64,000 nt of DNA from Burkholderiales bacterium (GCA_019748155.1 JAIEPY010000039.1:1-64000), one strand, 5' to 3'. Shown: positions 8,341 to 17,241, numbered from the stretch's first letter. A program made the numbers and translations. The notes: generated from the sequence alone by a model not told the origin.

Positions 8341-9831
8341 ATGAATGGATTTCTTAATCTGCTGCAGTTACGTACTATTGAGCAGGAAGCAGCTAATTTG
8401 GGAATTAATTTGATTGAGCGGGCAGGGCTTTCAATTGCAAAATTAGTTGGTTCGCAGTTTAGTAAAAAACACCGCATTTTAGTAGTCGCGGGTCGGGGAA
8501 ATAATGGCAGTGATGGAATGGCGGCCGCAATTAATCTGATTGAAGCCGGCTACAAAGTTGATTTGGTTCGTTTATTTAAAGATAATACTGCGCTTAATCA
8601 ACAGTGGTATGAGCGTTGTGTTGTACTTAAAAAACCTTTAACTAGGATACCTAGTGATTTGTCTAAATATCAGTTAATTATTGATGCAATTTATGGTATT
8701 GGTCTTACTCATGAATTAGATGTAGAGACGGCTAAAATTGTTCAAAAAATTAACCAGCAGTCTTCTTTTGTTTTAAGCTTAGATGCACCAAGTGGCTTGA
8801 ATCCATTTAGCGGTAAGGTATTTGGTGAGGCAATTCATGCAGATTGTACTTTAACTTTCATCAGCGATAAGCCTGGGTTGCACACTGGTGACGGTTTAGA
8901 TTGTAGCGGTGAGGTTCAGGTGGTCGAATTAGTTGATATTTCTGAATATAAATTACCTGATGCATTATATCCAGCTAGTTTTAATGTTTTGGATGATATT
9001 AACTATAGCCCTCTTTTGCGCATGAAATTTAACACCAACAAAGGTAGCTATGGTACAGTTGCCATCATCGGCGGTAACAAAGGAATGCATGGTGCGCTAT
9101 TTTTAGCCGGTAGAGCTGCATTGTTAGCCGGAGCTGGCAAAGTTGTACTTGGTGCATTGGACAATGATTTTAAGTTAGACTTTTCGATGCCTGAACTAAT
9201 GAGTCAATCACCAAAAGAGATTGTTCGTAACCTACAAGCATTTGATGCAATTGCGATTGGACCGGGTCTGGGGCAAGACGATAAAGCGGTCAAAATTCTT
9301 GATAAATTATTGGGTGATATTGAAGATAGCAAATTACTAGTTGATGCCGATGCGCTAAATTTAATTGCTAATAATCTTGAGTTAAAATTAAAATTCCGTG
9401 AAGTACGTTATAAAATTATTACCCCACATCCTGGTGAAGCTGCGCGTATTTTGGGGGTTACTGTTAATGAGGTTCAGGAGGATCGCTTTATGTCGATTAC
9501 AGATATTTCGACTAAGCTCAACGCTGTGACGATTTTGAAAGGCGCAGGCAGCCTGATTCAATCAAATAACCAAATTTTTGTTAATACTACAGGTAACCCA
9601 GGCTTGGCAAATGCCGGACAGGGGGATACTTTAACCGGCTTGATTGCTGCTTTTTTAGCTCAAGGTATGGAGATGCTGGATGCAACTCGCTTAGGTGTTT
9701 TTGTGCATGGTTTAGCTGCTGATCATTTAGTTGTTCAAAAGCGTGGCTATAATGGTATTTTGGCAAGTCTTGTGGCTGAAGAGGCTAGCTGTGTAATTAA
9801 TGAAATTGTATATGGTAAATTATTCCAATAG
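8341..9831 (+). CDS. nnr: Bifunctional NAD(P)H-hydrate epimerase / ADP-dependent dehydratase
   Basis: This enzyme repairs hydrated NADH and NADPH: the N-terminal YjeF_N half (about 1-210) epimerises the S and R forms, and the C-terminal ribokinase-like half (about 225-490) dehydrates the S form. Visible motifs are VVAGRGNNGSDG in the epimerase half, and GPGLGQDD, DADALNL and NAGQGDTLTG in the nucleotide-binding dehydratase half. The 496-residue length is normal for the fused form. AGAGGT lies 7 bases before the ATG. It ends at a strong bidirectional terminator shared with the convergent porin-like gene. Confidence 0.94.
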   Translation: MNGFLNLLQLRTIEQEAANLGINLIERAGLSIAKLVGSQFSKKHRILVVAGRGNNGSDGMAAAINLIEAGYKVDLVRLFKDNTALNQQWYERCVVLKKPLTRIPSDLSKYQLIIDAIYGIGLTHELDVETAKIVQKINQQSSFVLSLDAPSGLNPFSGKVFGEAIHADCTLTFISDKPGLHTGDGLDCSGEVQVVELVDISEYKLPDALYPASFNVLDDINYSPLLRMKFNTNKGSYGTVAIIGGNKGMHGALFLAGRAALLAGAGKVVLGALDNDFKLDFSMPELMSQSPKEIVRNLQAFDAIAIGPGLGQDDKAVKILDKLLGDIEDSKLLVDADALNLIANNLELKLKFREVRYKIITPHPGEAARILGVTVNEVQEDRFMSITDISTKLNAVTILKGAGSLIQSNNQIFVNTTGNPGLANAGQGDTLTGLIAAFLAQGMEMLDATRLGVFVHGLAADHLVVQKRGYNGILASLVAEEASCVINEIVYGKLFQ

Positions 9832-9847
9832 TTTTATAGCTAAAATT

Positions 9848-9877
9848 AAAAAACCGCTGATTATCCAGCGGTTTTTT
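9848..9877. terminator. Bidirectional terminator between nnr and the outer-membrane protein gene
   Basis: A perfect 12-bp inverted repeat pairs AAAAAACCGCTG (9848-9859) with CAGCGGTTTTTT (9866-9877) around a 6-base loop. The A-run and T-run serve both strands, and it lies between two convergent genes. Confidence 0.88.
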
Positions 9878-9893
9878 AATAGCTTTAACAAGC

Positions 9894-10613
9894 TTAGAAT
9901 AAGTAACCAACTTTAAAATAAACTGTTGAGTTACCATCAGACATACCACCTGTACCAGTATTTGGTTGGTTGTTGAATGATTGATCATATTTATAACCAG
10001 CAGCAACCAAGATAGTTCTCGCGATATCGTATTGAACCTCAGGGTTGATTGTATAACGGAAATCAGAAACCCATCCTTGTTGTGTTTGGCCAGACCAAGC
10101 AGGATTTGCACCATTGTACACAGGACCAGCAGCACCATTATTCAAAGGACCTTGACCATCTTGAGTTGCGTCATAGGCAGTCATGTCAATTGAAAATTTC
10201 AAATTGTCTAATAAGCGATATTCTGGTTTAACACCTAGACCATAGTACTGATTTAAGTTAGTCATTGTAGTACCATATGTGTAAGTAACATAAGGGATAA
10301 CTTGGAAACCATTTGAAGCATCACCAAAGAATTGGAATGCATAACCCGCTTTACCAGTAATTAAAGCTTGAGCATAGTTAGAACCTAGAACTGCTGAATT
10401 ATATACAGAGTCATTCGCTTCAACATTTACCCAGATATTATTTTTAGTTTGTAAAGTAGAACCTAGCGTCCATGAATTACTAGTACCACCTTGACCTTCA
10501 TTAATTGAAGTATTATTATAACCTGCATAAACGTTATTATTAAAATCTTGGAAAGTATCTGCCATTGCTACCATTGAAGTACCAGCTAAAATTACGGCAA
10601 GAAGTTTTTTCAT
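9894..10613 (-). CDS. Small outer-membrane beta-barrel protein (porin-like)
   Basis: A 239-residue protein with a signal peptide (cleavage likely after AMA, near residue 18), alternating aromatic/polar strands, and a C-terminal phenylalanine (GYLF), the signal used by the BAM machinery for beta-barrel insertion. I do not recognise a named family. It resembles the protein at 32807-33610: both share a strand block around KAGYAF/KVGYAF followed by PY-Y, YY and EYR elements. It has a consensus-like promoter, a roughly 90-base leader and a strong terminator, suggesting high expression as a single gene. The transported substrate, if any, is unknown. Confidence 0.75.
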   Translation of the reverse strand: MKKLLAVILAGTSMVAMADTFQDFNNNVYAGYNNTSINEGQGGTSNSWTLGSTLQTKNNIWVNVEANDSVYNSAVLGSNYAQALITGKAGYAFQFFGDASNGFQVIPYVTYTYGTTMTNLNQYYGLGVKPEYRLLDNLKFSIDMTAYDATQDGQGPLNNGAAGPVYNGANPAWSGQTQQGWVSDFRYTINPEVQYDIARTILVAAGYKYDQSFNNQPNTGTGGMSDGNSTVYFKVGYLF

Positions 10614-10654
10614 TGTAAAGCCCTTTTTGTTAAAAATATTTTACATTGTCTAAG

Positions 10655-10699
10655 GAGGTTATTCTTGTTTAATGTCTCTCTCGTGACTAACAAGACCTC
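10655..10699 (-). promoter_or_regulatory. Structured leader hairpin of the porin-like mRNA
   Basis: Within the 5' leader, GAGGT (10655-10659) and CTTGTT (10664-10669) pair with AACAAG (10689-10694) and ACCTC (10695-10699), leaving a 4-base bulge. The 11 paired bases make a stable stem between promoter and start codon. Leader hairpins in outer-membrane mRNAs can stabilise the transcript or act in regulation; which applies here is not visible. Confidence 0.45.
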
Positions 10700-10712
10700 T
10701 TTATAAGTAGGG

Positions 10713-10742
10713 ATTATAATACAATACAGGTGAAATAGTCAA
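10713..10742 (-). promoter_or_regulatory. Promoter of the porin-like gene
   Basis: On the minus strand TTGACT (10742-10737) and TATAAT (10718-10713) are separated by 18 bases, close to the sigma-70 consensus. Transcription would start near 10706, giving a leader of about 90 bases. Confidence 0.75.
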
Positions 10743-10775
10743 GGAATCAACCTAATTTAAATAATGGTATACTGT

Positions 10776-10840
10776 AAAAAAGCAATAAAGTCAAAATAAA
10801 TGGGTCAATTCGCACGAATTTTTTGACTTTTATTTGCTTG
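10776..10840 (-). terminator. Terminator of the manB-to-aminotransferase operon
   Basis: A long imperfect inverted repeat pairs 10821-10839 (TTTTGACTTTTATTTGCTT) with 10780-10796 (AAGCAATAAAGTCAAAA). On the minus strand it is followed by a T-run, and it lies just after the aminotransferase stop. A smaller palindrome (AATTCG...CGAATT) sits in its loop. Confidence 0.7.
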
Positions 10841-10854
10841 TGTGCTATGTGTGC

Positions 10855-12243
10855 TTAGAGTTGTTGAAGGTATTTTTTATGGAATACTTTGAGTTGCTCA
10901 ACTAATTTAATAATTTGCTCACGTGGTGGTAAAAAAGTTGTTCTGAAATGTAATGTATTAGGAAATTGCCCAAAACCAGAACCCGGGACTACACAGATCC
11001 CAGTATCTTCTAATAGCTCCATACAATATTTCTCATCAATTGCTGCCTCTACCGCACGATTAATTTGTGCTGCTGGCAAATCAATTTTAACAAACGCATA
11101 CATAGCCCCTTCGGGAATATTGACACTTAATCCGTCGATTTGATTAATTTCATAACCAATAATTTGCGCCTTTTCTTTAAGATTATTCAAAATATGCGTT
11201 TTTTCCTGTAGATAAACTTCATAACTCGCATCGCCTGGCTTAGGTGGGCTTACCATGAGGTAACACGCAATTTGCCCGGCTAAATTCGCACAGAGATTAA
11301 TTGACTGAAGTTTTACAAATTGAGCAAAAACATCTTCTGGTACATTGCGTATTTCCAGATAGCCTGAGCGATGCCCGCATTCACCATAGAAGCCTTTAGA
11401 CATTGAATGAAAACTAAATAAAGTCACATCAGTTACTTGCATTTCATGCATGACTTTGGCAAAGGAGTGGAATTTAGCCGTTTTGCTATAGATATTTTCT
11501 TGATATACCTCATCGGCTAAGATTGATAGATTATGCTTACGGGCAAAGTTTATAATCATTTTGATGTTGTCATAAGATAAGACTGCTCCAGTTGGATTGC
11601 CTGGATTAATTACCGTGATTGCAACCGGATTAAGCTTATTCATTTTGGCTGTGTTGTAGCTATCAAGCAGGCTTTCTTCATTGAGCTGCCAATGGTTAGC
11701 CTCATCTAAATAATAACCAATACTTTGTCCGCCAACCAGGGTTAAGGTTGCGCTATACATCGGGTATTGCGGTACTGGTAACATTAAGCCGTCAGTTGGG
11801 TTTTTAATAATTGCGGTAATAACCGATTGTGCAGCCTTACTCGCTCCATCGGTTAAGATAATCCGATCAGAATCTGCCGGAATATTATCCCGATTACGAA
11901 TAAATTCAGCAACTGCAACTCTGGCAAACTCTACCCCCGCACTAGCCGAGTAAGCTCCAACCCCTTCAGGAATTGCGTTTAGAATCAGTTTAGCCCGCTT
12001 TATTGAATCGGGGTGAAATAATGAGCTGATATCTTTTTTGAGTAAATCAGGAAATTCAAGTAAGCTTAAAACCTCGCGGACATAAGTCATCGGTTTTTGC
12101 GCAAAAGCATGTGGATTTCCAATATTACAATAGGTGATTTTTTTACCTTGTTTTTCGAGGTCTTGTGCTCTGGTTACGATGCGTCCACGCACAGCGTAGT
12201 CAGCATCTAACAGACGTTGGCTTAAATTATTAAAGCTTAGCAT
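10855..12243 (-). CDS. Alanine aminotransferase, eukaryotic GPT-like subfamily
   Basis: A class I PLP aminotransferase of 462 residues. It follows the eukaryotic alanine transaminase (GPT/ALT) pattern closely: NIGNPHAFAQKP (about 40-51), LGAYSxS-like GVGAYSASAG, PVPQYPMYSATL, NPGNPTG (213-219), LADEVYQ (242-248), PLP lysine Lys283 in SFHSMSKGFYGECG, and ETGICVVPGSGFGQ near the C-terminus. The reaction would be pyruvate plus glutamate to alanine plus 2-oxoglutarate in the cytosol. The better-known bacterial AlaA/AlaC enzymes are about 400-410 residues and lack the long N-terminal part. It ends the operon, 20 bases after nadC. Substrate specificity is inferred. Confidence 0.85.
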   Translation of the reverse strand: MLSFNNLSQRLLDADYAVRGRIVTRAQDLEKQGKKITYCNIGNPHAFAQKPMTYVREVLSLLEFPDLLKKDISSLFHPDSIKRAKLILNAIPEGVGAYSASAGVEFARVAVAEFIRNRDNIPADSDRIILTDGASKAAQSVITAIIKNPTDGLMLPVPQYPMYSATLTLVGGQSIGYYLDEANHWQLNEESLLDSYNTAKMNKLNPVAITVINPGNPTGAVLSYDNIKMIINFARKHNLSILADEVYQENIYSKTAKFHSFAKVMHEMQVTDVTLFSFHSMSKGFYGECGHRSGYLEIRNVPEDVFAQFVKLQSINLCANLAGQIACYLMVSPPKPGDASYEVYLQEKTHILNNLKEKAQIIGYEINQIDGLSVNIPEGAMYAFVKIDLPAAQINRAVEAAIDEKYCMELLEDTGICVVPGSGFGQFPNTLHFRTTFLPPREQIIKLVEQLKVFHKKYLQQL

Positions 12244-12263
12244 AATGTTCAGTATAAAGATAG

Positions 12264-13121
12264 TTAAATAAAACGCATTGATAAATCAATTGCCTGAATG
12301 TTTTTGGTAAGTACCCCAATTGAAATTCTATGAATTCCGCTTTGCGCATAAGTGTGAATATTTTCCAGATTTACATTCCCTGAAACCTCGAGTTCCACTT
12401 GATAATTTTGACAATAATCTACACATTGAGAAATTTCTAGCATGCTCATATTATCCAGCAAGATTAATTTTACACCGGCATCCAATGCTTCTTTTAGTTC
12501 CACAAAGCTTTCAACCTCAATTTGAATCGGAATATCTGCGGGGATATGATTTTTAGCATAATTTAGCACTTGAGTAATTCCACCATGCGCAATAATATGG
12601 TTTTCTTTAATCAATACTCCATCAAATAAGCCAATCCGCTGATTAGTTCCACCACCAATGATTACTGCATATTTTTGGGCTTGACGTAGCCCTGGTATAG
12701 TTTTGCGAGTATCCATTATTTTCACATTTTTATTTGCTGCCTGAGTGACAAATTTATGCGTCATAGTAGCAGTCGCTGAAAGTGTTTGCAGAAAATTTAA
12801 TGCAGTACGTTCAGCGGTTAGCATTGAACGAGAATTACCAGTTATTTTTAGCAGTCGTGTAGCAGCAGGTACTAGTTGACCCTCAGTGACGAACCATTCA
12901 AATTGACAGTTGCGATCACACAATAGGAAAGCATACTCAACCCAAGATTTGCCGCAAACAATCATTTCCTGATTGGTTGTAATTATTGCTGTTGATAATT
13001 TATCTTTATCAATCAATGATGCCGTCCAGTCGTGGCTATTTCCTAAATCCTCTAGTAGTGCGCGCGAAACTTCAGTCGCAATTTGGATATTACTTGGCTG
13101 ACGGCGATTAGCTAAATTCAT
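12264..13121 (-). CDS. nadC: Nicotinate-nucleotide pyrophosphorylase (quinolinate phosphoribosyltransferase)
   Basis: NadC converts quinolinate and PRPP to nicotinate mononucleotide in de novo NAD synthesis. The 285-residue protein has LEDLGNSHDWTASLI, MDTRKTIPGLR (Arg-Lys of the active site), GGGTNQRIGLFDGVLIKENH, and EVES and LLDNM in the barrel. In the GGGxNHR motif the His is Gln161 here; I cannot say how common this is in close relatives. It starts 5 bases after map. NadA and NadB are not in the window. Confidence 0.94.
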   Translation of the reverse strand: MNLANRRQPSNIQIATEVSRALLEDLGNSHDWTASLIDKDKLSTAIITTNQEMIVCGKSWVEYAFLLCDRNCQFEWFVTEGQLVPAATRLLKITGNSRSMLTAERTALNFLQTLSATATMTHKFVTQAANKNVKIMDTRKTIPGLRQAQKYAVIIGGGTNQRIGLFDGVLIKENHIIAHGGITQVLNYAKNHIPADIPIQIEVESFVELKEALDAGVKLILLDNMSMLEISQCVDYCQNYQVELEVSGNVNLENIHTYAQSGIHRISIGVLTKNIQAIDLSMRFI

Positions 13122-13126
13122 TGAAG

Positions 13127-13933
13127 TTACTTCATAAAATCAGGAATAGCTGGCATATTAGGCGAAATAGTAAGCACCTCATAACCATCAGGAGTAACTA
13201 GAATAGTATGCTCAAACTGTGCAGATAAGCTACGATCCTTAGTTAGTGCCGTCCAGCCATTGCTCGAAAATCTAACGGTACGCTTACCTTGATTAATCAT
13301 TGGCTCAATCGTAAAGATCATACCTGACTGCAGTTGCGGACCTGTCTTGGCTTTGCCATAGTGAAGCACCTGTGGATCTTCGTGAAAACCCTCGCCAATT
13401 CCATGACCGCAAAATTCCTGAACTACGCTATAAGCATTTTTCTCTGCATGAGTTTGAATTGCATGTCCAATATCGCCAAGAAAATTACCGGGTTTAACTT
13501 GCTTAATTCCTAACCACATACATTCATAAGTAACCTGTACCAGACGTTTTGCCTGTGGAGTAACTTTATCGCCAACTAAATATGTGCGCGAGGTATCGCC
13601 GTGAAAACCATTTTTATACACGGTAATATCCAGATTAACAATATCGCCATTTTTTAATGGTTTGTCGTTAGGTATCCCATGGCAAATTTCTGCATTCACC
13701 GAAGTGCAGATTGAGTTTGGATAGGCTGGCCCTTTGGGGTTGGGTTGGTAATTTAGTGGTGACGGGTACGCGCTTTGCACATTAACAATATAGTTATGGC
13801 AAAGCTTATCCAGTTCAAGTGTAGTTATACCAGGCTTTACATATGGCTCAATATAATCAAGCACTTCTGCTGCTAGTTTACATGATATTCGCATTAAATC
13901 AATCTGAGCTTGAGTTTTTATAATTATTGACAT
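13127..13933 (-). CDS. map: Methionine aminopeptidase, type I
   Basis: Map removes the initiator Met from nascent proteins in the cytosol using a two-metal site. The 268-residue protein has all expected ligands: Asp102, Asp113, His177, Glu210 and Glu241, with His85 in CHGIP. It lacks an N-terminal zinc-finger extension, so it is type Ia. GGAA precedes the ATG. It lies 7 bases after trpS and 5 bases before nadC within the six-gene operon. Confidence 0.96.
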   Translation of the reverse strand: MSIIIKTQAQIDLMRISCKLAAEVLDYIEPYVKPGITTLELDKLCHNYIVNVQSAYPSPLNYQPNPKGPAYPNSICTSVNAEICHGIPNDKPLKNGDIVNLDITVYKNGFHGDTSRTYLVGDKVTPQAKRLVQVTYECMWLGIKQVKPGNFLGDIGHAIQTHAEKNAYSVVQEFCGHGIGEGFHEDPQVLHYGKAKTGPQLQSGMIFTIEPMINQGKRTVRFSSNGWTALTKDRSLSAQFEHTILVTPDGYEVLTISPNMPAIPDFMK

Positions 13934-13940
13934 ATTTTTC

Positions 13941-15146
13941 CTAATACTCCAAATTCATGGCAAGTTTAATTTGTTTTAGATTATCACTGGCGATGTCGCG
14001 TGCACGCAAGCAGCCATCGGTGATGATTCGTTTTACTAATGTTGGTTCATCCTGATAAGGTTTGGCATTTTCTATTAATTCATTTTGCTGTAAATTAATC
14101 GCATCAATTAATGGTGCTTTACAGTCCAAACAACCTATTCCCGCAGAAAGACAGCCAAGCTCCGCCCACGACTTTACTTCATCATTACTATAAATTTGAT
14201 GAAGTGTCCATACCGGGCATGACTCAGGATTTCCGCGATCTGTTTTTCGGATGCGTGCTGGATCGGTAGTCATTGAGCGAATTTTGCTACTTACTACTTC
14301 AGGCGCATCACGTAAATTAATGGTGTTATTTGCCTGATATGACATTTGATGCCCGTCTAATCCGAGTATTTTTATTGGTGGACTAGGCATTAGTTGTGGC
14401 TCATTCAGAAATACTTTACCTTTGTTTTCCAAAAATGCAAATAGCCTCTCGCGATCTCCATGAGACAGGTTTAGTGCATCATGGAGCATGAAGCGCGCTC
14501 GTTCTAAAGCGTTATCATCACCTTCTTGTTGATATTTGAGAAGTAAGCTTTCATAAAGCTCAGCTTTTTTATGCCCAAGTTTCTTTATTGATTCTTGAGC
14601 TTTGTTTTCAAAGCCATCCTCACGCCCAAAAAGATGGTTAAACCTTCTGGCAATTTCTCGGGCTAATTCTATATTAGCTATTTGCTCTTCTTGTGCTAGA
14701 ACGTGACGAACATTATACATTAGAATATCAGAACTTTGAACTAAAGGCGCACCTAAAAAACCATATGTACTTGAGTCCGTATGCTCTAGCTCCTCGATAA
14801 GGTCTTTATAGCTTGGTACACGTTCCAGCCAACTTAGTGGTGTAATTGCACCTAATAATGCTGTTAGCTCATATTGCTCCGGTACTTTTGACTGAATGAA
14901 AATCGTGGCTTGTGAAGGATCTATCCCTGCCGCCAGCCAATTTATAACCATGTCATTGACGTACTCAGGTATATTCTCAGTATTATTAAAGTTTTGGATT
15001 AAACTATGAACATCTGCAACCATAAATAAACAATCATATTCATATTGAATTTTTTTCCAAGATTGTAATGCACCAAAATAATGCCCAAGATGAAGTGAAC
15101 TATTGGGACGCATTGCAGCGAGTAAGTTTTTGGAGTGTATATTCAT
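13941..15146 (-). CDS. trpS: Tryptophan-tRNA ligase (long inserted form) with altered signature motifs
   Basis: By overall alignment this is the roughly 400-residue TrpS form with a proteobacterial insertion (about 170-250) and the C-terminal CPVWTLHQIYS and AGCLSAGIGCLDCK-type blocks. HIGH is present as HLGH (19-22), His47 of VADVHSL is kept, and Asp140 of the tryptophan pocket is kept. However, the KMSKS loop reads HQMSYQ at 266-271, so both lysines are gone, and the pocket motif normally VPVGEDQ reads VLAQEEQ (about 149-155). The codons were checked in the DNA and there is no frameshift. It may be an unusual enzyme, a secondary copy, or impaired. It sits between the site-2 protease and map. 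Confidence 0.85.
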   Translation of the reverse strand: MNIHSKNLLAAMRPNSSLHLGHYFGALQSWKKIQYEYDCLFMVADVHSLIQNFNNTENIPEYVNDMVINWLAAGIDPSQATIFIQSKVPEQYELTALLGAITPLSWLERVPSYKDLIEELEHTDSSTYGFLGAPLVQSSDILMYNVRHVLAQEEQIANIELAREIARRFNHLFGREDGFENKAQESIKKLGHKKAELYESLLLKYQQEGDDNALERARFMLHDALNLSHGDRERLFAFLENKGKVFLNEPQLMPSPPIKILGLDGHQMSYQANNTINLRDAPEVVSSKIRSMTTDPARIRKTDRGNPESCPVWTLHQIYSNDEVKSWAELGCLSAGIGCLDCKAPLIDAINLQQNELIENAKPYQDEPTLVKRIITDGCLRARDIASDNLKQIKLAMNLEY

Positions 15147-15152
15147 TTGAGT

Positions 15153-15812
15153 TTAGCGCAATAGAGTAAAAATGCCACCAACTATCAGACTATAAAGTGG
15201 TTGCATAATATAGTTTAGACCGCCAAGCAATAATAATGCAATCAGAATCCACATTCCATAACGTTCTGTTTGTGCGTATTGTTCTGCCTGTTTTGCTGGC
15301 AGCAATGAAAATAGAACTCTTCCTCCGTCTAAAGGGAGAATTGGTAACAAATTCAGAATTAACAAACTAACGTTAATGCTGACCCCTGCTTGTGCCATAA
15401 GACTTAACGGAATTCCAAAATAGCTGTCAAAATACATGGCGGCTTTAAGTAACAGTCCCCAAATTAGTGCCATCGCTAGATTTGAGAGTGGTCCAGCGAG
15501 CGCTATCCAGAGTAAATCCTTTTTAGGGCTTTTAAGCTTAGCAAAGTTTATTGGCACTGGTTTTGCCCAGCCAAAAATAAATCCAGCTCCACCTGACATT
15601 GCACCCAGAATGATGCTGATTAACGGAAATACCACGGTACCAAATGGATCGATATGGTGCAGCGGATTTAATGATAAACGTCCAAGTAATTTTGCGGTAT
15701 TATCACCATATTTCTGTGCAACAAAGGCATGTGCTGCTTCATGAAGTGTTATTGCAAAAATTAGCGGTATAATGTATACCGCTACAGTTTGAACTATAGA
15801 TAAGTTATTCAT
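15153..15812 (-). CDS. Site-2 protease family (M50) membrane metalloprotease
   Basis: A 219-residue polytopic inner-membrane protein of peptidase family M50. The zinc motif is HEAAH in TLHEAAHAFVAQKYGD (about 24-28), and the second metal ligand lies in LPLDGGR (about 161-167). It lacks the PDZ domain of RseP, so it belongs to the short, minimal group whose substrates are mostly unknown. It lies 6 bases before trpS. Confidence 0.88.
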   Translation of the reverse strand: MNNLSIVQTVAVYIIPLIFAITLHEAAHAFVAQKYGDNTAKLLGRLSLNPLHHIDPFGTVVFPLISIILGAMSGGAGFIFGWAKPVPINFAKLKSPKKDLLWIALAGPLSNLAMALIWGLLLKAAMYFDSYFGIPLSLMAQAGVSINVSLLILNLLPILPLDGGRVLFSLLPAKQAEQYAQTERYGMWILIALLLLGGLNYIMQPLYSLIVGGIFTLLR

Positions 15813-15867
15813 AAACAGGTGGAGGCCTTGATTAAATTTATGCTGTTATAAAAAGGGGAACTCAAAA

Positions 15868-17241
15868 TTAAAACCCAACATTCTTAACGTATTTAGTCAA
15901 AATATTACGGAATTGATCCTGAATCCGTTTTAATGCACTATTAGTTTCAGCTTCAAAACGCAATACTAAAACTGGCGTTGTATTTGATGCACGCACCAAA
16001 CCAAATCCATCGATGTATTCAACGCGCAGACCGTCAATAGTAATAATTTCTTTGCTGCCTTCAAATTTAGCGCTTTTTTGTAGTTTTTCAATTATGCGGT
16101 GTTGTTCACCTTCGCTATCAACTTTAATATTGATTTCTGGTGTTGATACTGCGTTTGGCAATGCATTTAATAATTCAGATGGATTATCAACTTGTGCCAG
16201 GATTTCTAACAGTCTTGCACCAGCGTATACACCATCGTCAGTTCCATACCAACGATCATTAAAGAATATGTGACCTGACATTTCACCAGCTAATAATGCA
16301 CCAGTTTCTTTAATTTTTGCTTTAATAAATGAATGTCCGGTACGGCACATAATTGCCTCACCGTTTTGTTCTTTAATCCATTTACCTAGTAATCGTGATG
16401 ATTTTACATCATAGATCACTTTAGCCCGTGGATTCTTACTAAGAATGTCAGCAGCATAAAGCATCATTTGCCGATCAGGATAAATCACGGTGCCATCTTT
16501 AGTTACGACACCTAAGCGATCTCCGTCACCATCAAAAGCAAGACCAATTTCTGCTTCAGTGGTTTGTAATGCATGCATTAGGTCACGCAGATTTTCTGGT
16601 TTAGATGGGTCTGGGTGGTGGTTAGGGAAATTCCCATCAACTTCACAAAATAGACCTAATACCTTACACCCCATTCTGCGGTAGAGTGTTGGAGCAATTT
16701 TTCCTGCTACACCATTACCTGCATCAACTACAATTGAAAGTCTGCGTTCTAATTTTATGTCGCCAACAATTTTATTAAGGTATGCTTCACGAACATCTTC
16801 ACGATAATGTGTTCCATTACCTGTTGTGACTTCTTTTTTCTCTGCACGTTCGCGAATTTGTTGGATTTTATCACCAGAGAGAGTTTCTCCCGCCATTACC
16901 ATTTTTAGACCATTATATTCTGGTGGGTTATGGCTTCCAGTTATCATTATGCCTGATAGTGTTTTTAGTTCATAATTGGCAAAATAAACCATAGGTGTAG
17001 TAACTTCACCAATTTCGTAAACATTACACCCAGACTTTAGGATGCCACGTATCAAGCTTTCAGCTAAGGTTGGGCTGGTAAGTCGACCATCGTACCCAAC
17101 TACTAGTCCTTTGACTTGTTTTTCTACAGCGATTGAACCTAGTACTTGACCAATTGCTTCGACTGCTGCTGGTGTTAATTGAGTTGCGACAATTCCACGA
17201 ATGTCATAAGCTTTAAAAATTTCGGCTGCAATTTTTTTCAT
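15868..17241 (-). CDS. Phosphomannomutase/phosphoglucomutase (AlgC/ManB type)
   Basis: A 457-residue alpha-D-phosphohexomutase that interconverts 6- and 1-phosphates of mannose or glucose for sugar-nucleotide and LPS precursor synthesis. The phosphoserine is Ser103 in TGSHNPPEYNG, the Mg-binding loop is DGDGDR (237-242), the sugar loop is GEMSGH, and the phosphate site is RASNTTP near the C-terminus. These match Pseudomonas AlgC. It is the first gene of a six-gene minus-strand operon and is followed by the site-2 protease after 55 bases. Substrate preference cannot be read from sequence. Confidence 0.93.
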   Translation of the reverse strand: MKKIAAEIFKAYDIRGIVATQLTPAAVEAIGQVLGSIAVEKQVKGLVVGYDGRLTSPTLAESLIRGILKSGCNVYEIGEVTTPMVYFANYELKTLSGIMITGSHNPPEYNGLKMVMAGETLSGDKIQQIRERAEKKEVTTGNGTHYREDVREAYLNKIVGDIKLERRLSIVVDAGNGVAGKIAPTLYRRMGCKVLGLFCEVDGNFPNHHPDPSKPENLRDLMHALQTTEAEIGLAFDGDGDRLGVVTKDGTVIYPDRQMMLYAADILSKNPRAKVIYDVKSSRLLGKWIKEQNGEAIMCRTGHSFIKAKIKETGALLAGEMSGHIFFNDRWYGTDDGVYAGARLLEILAQVDNPSELLNALPNAVSTPEINIKVDSEGEQHRIIEKLQKSAKFEGSKEIITIDGLRVEYIDGFGLVRASNTTPVLVLRFEAETNSALKRIQDQFRNILTKYVKNVGF

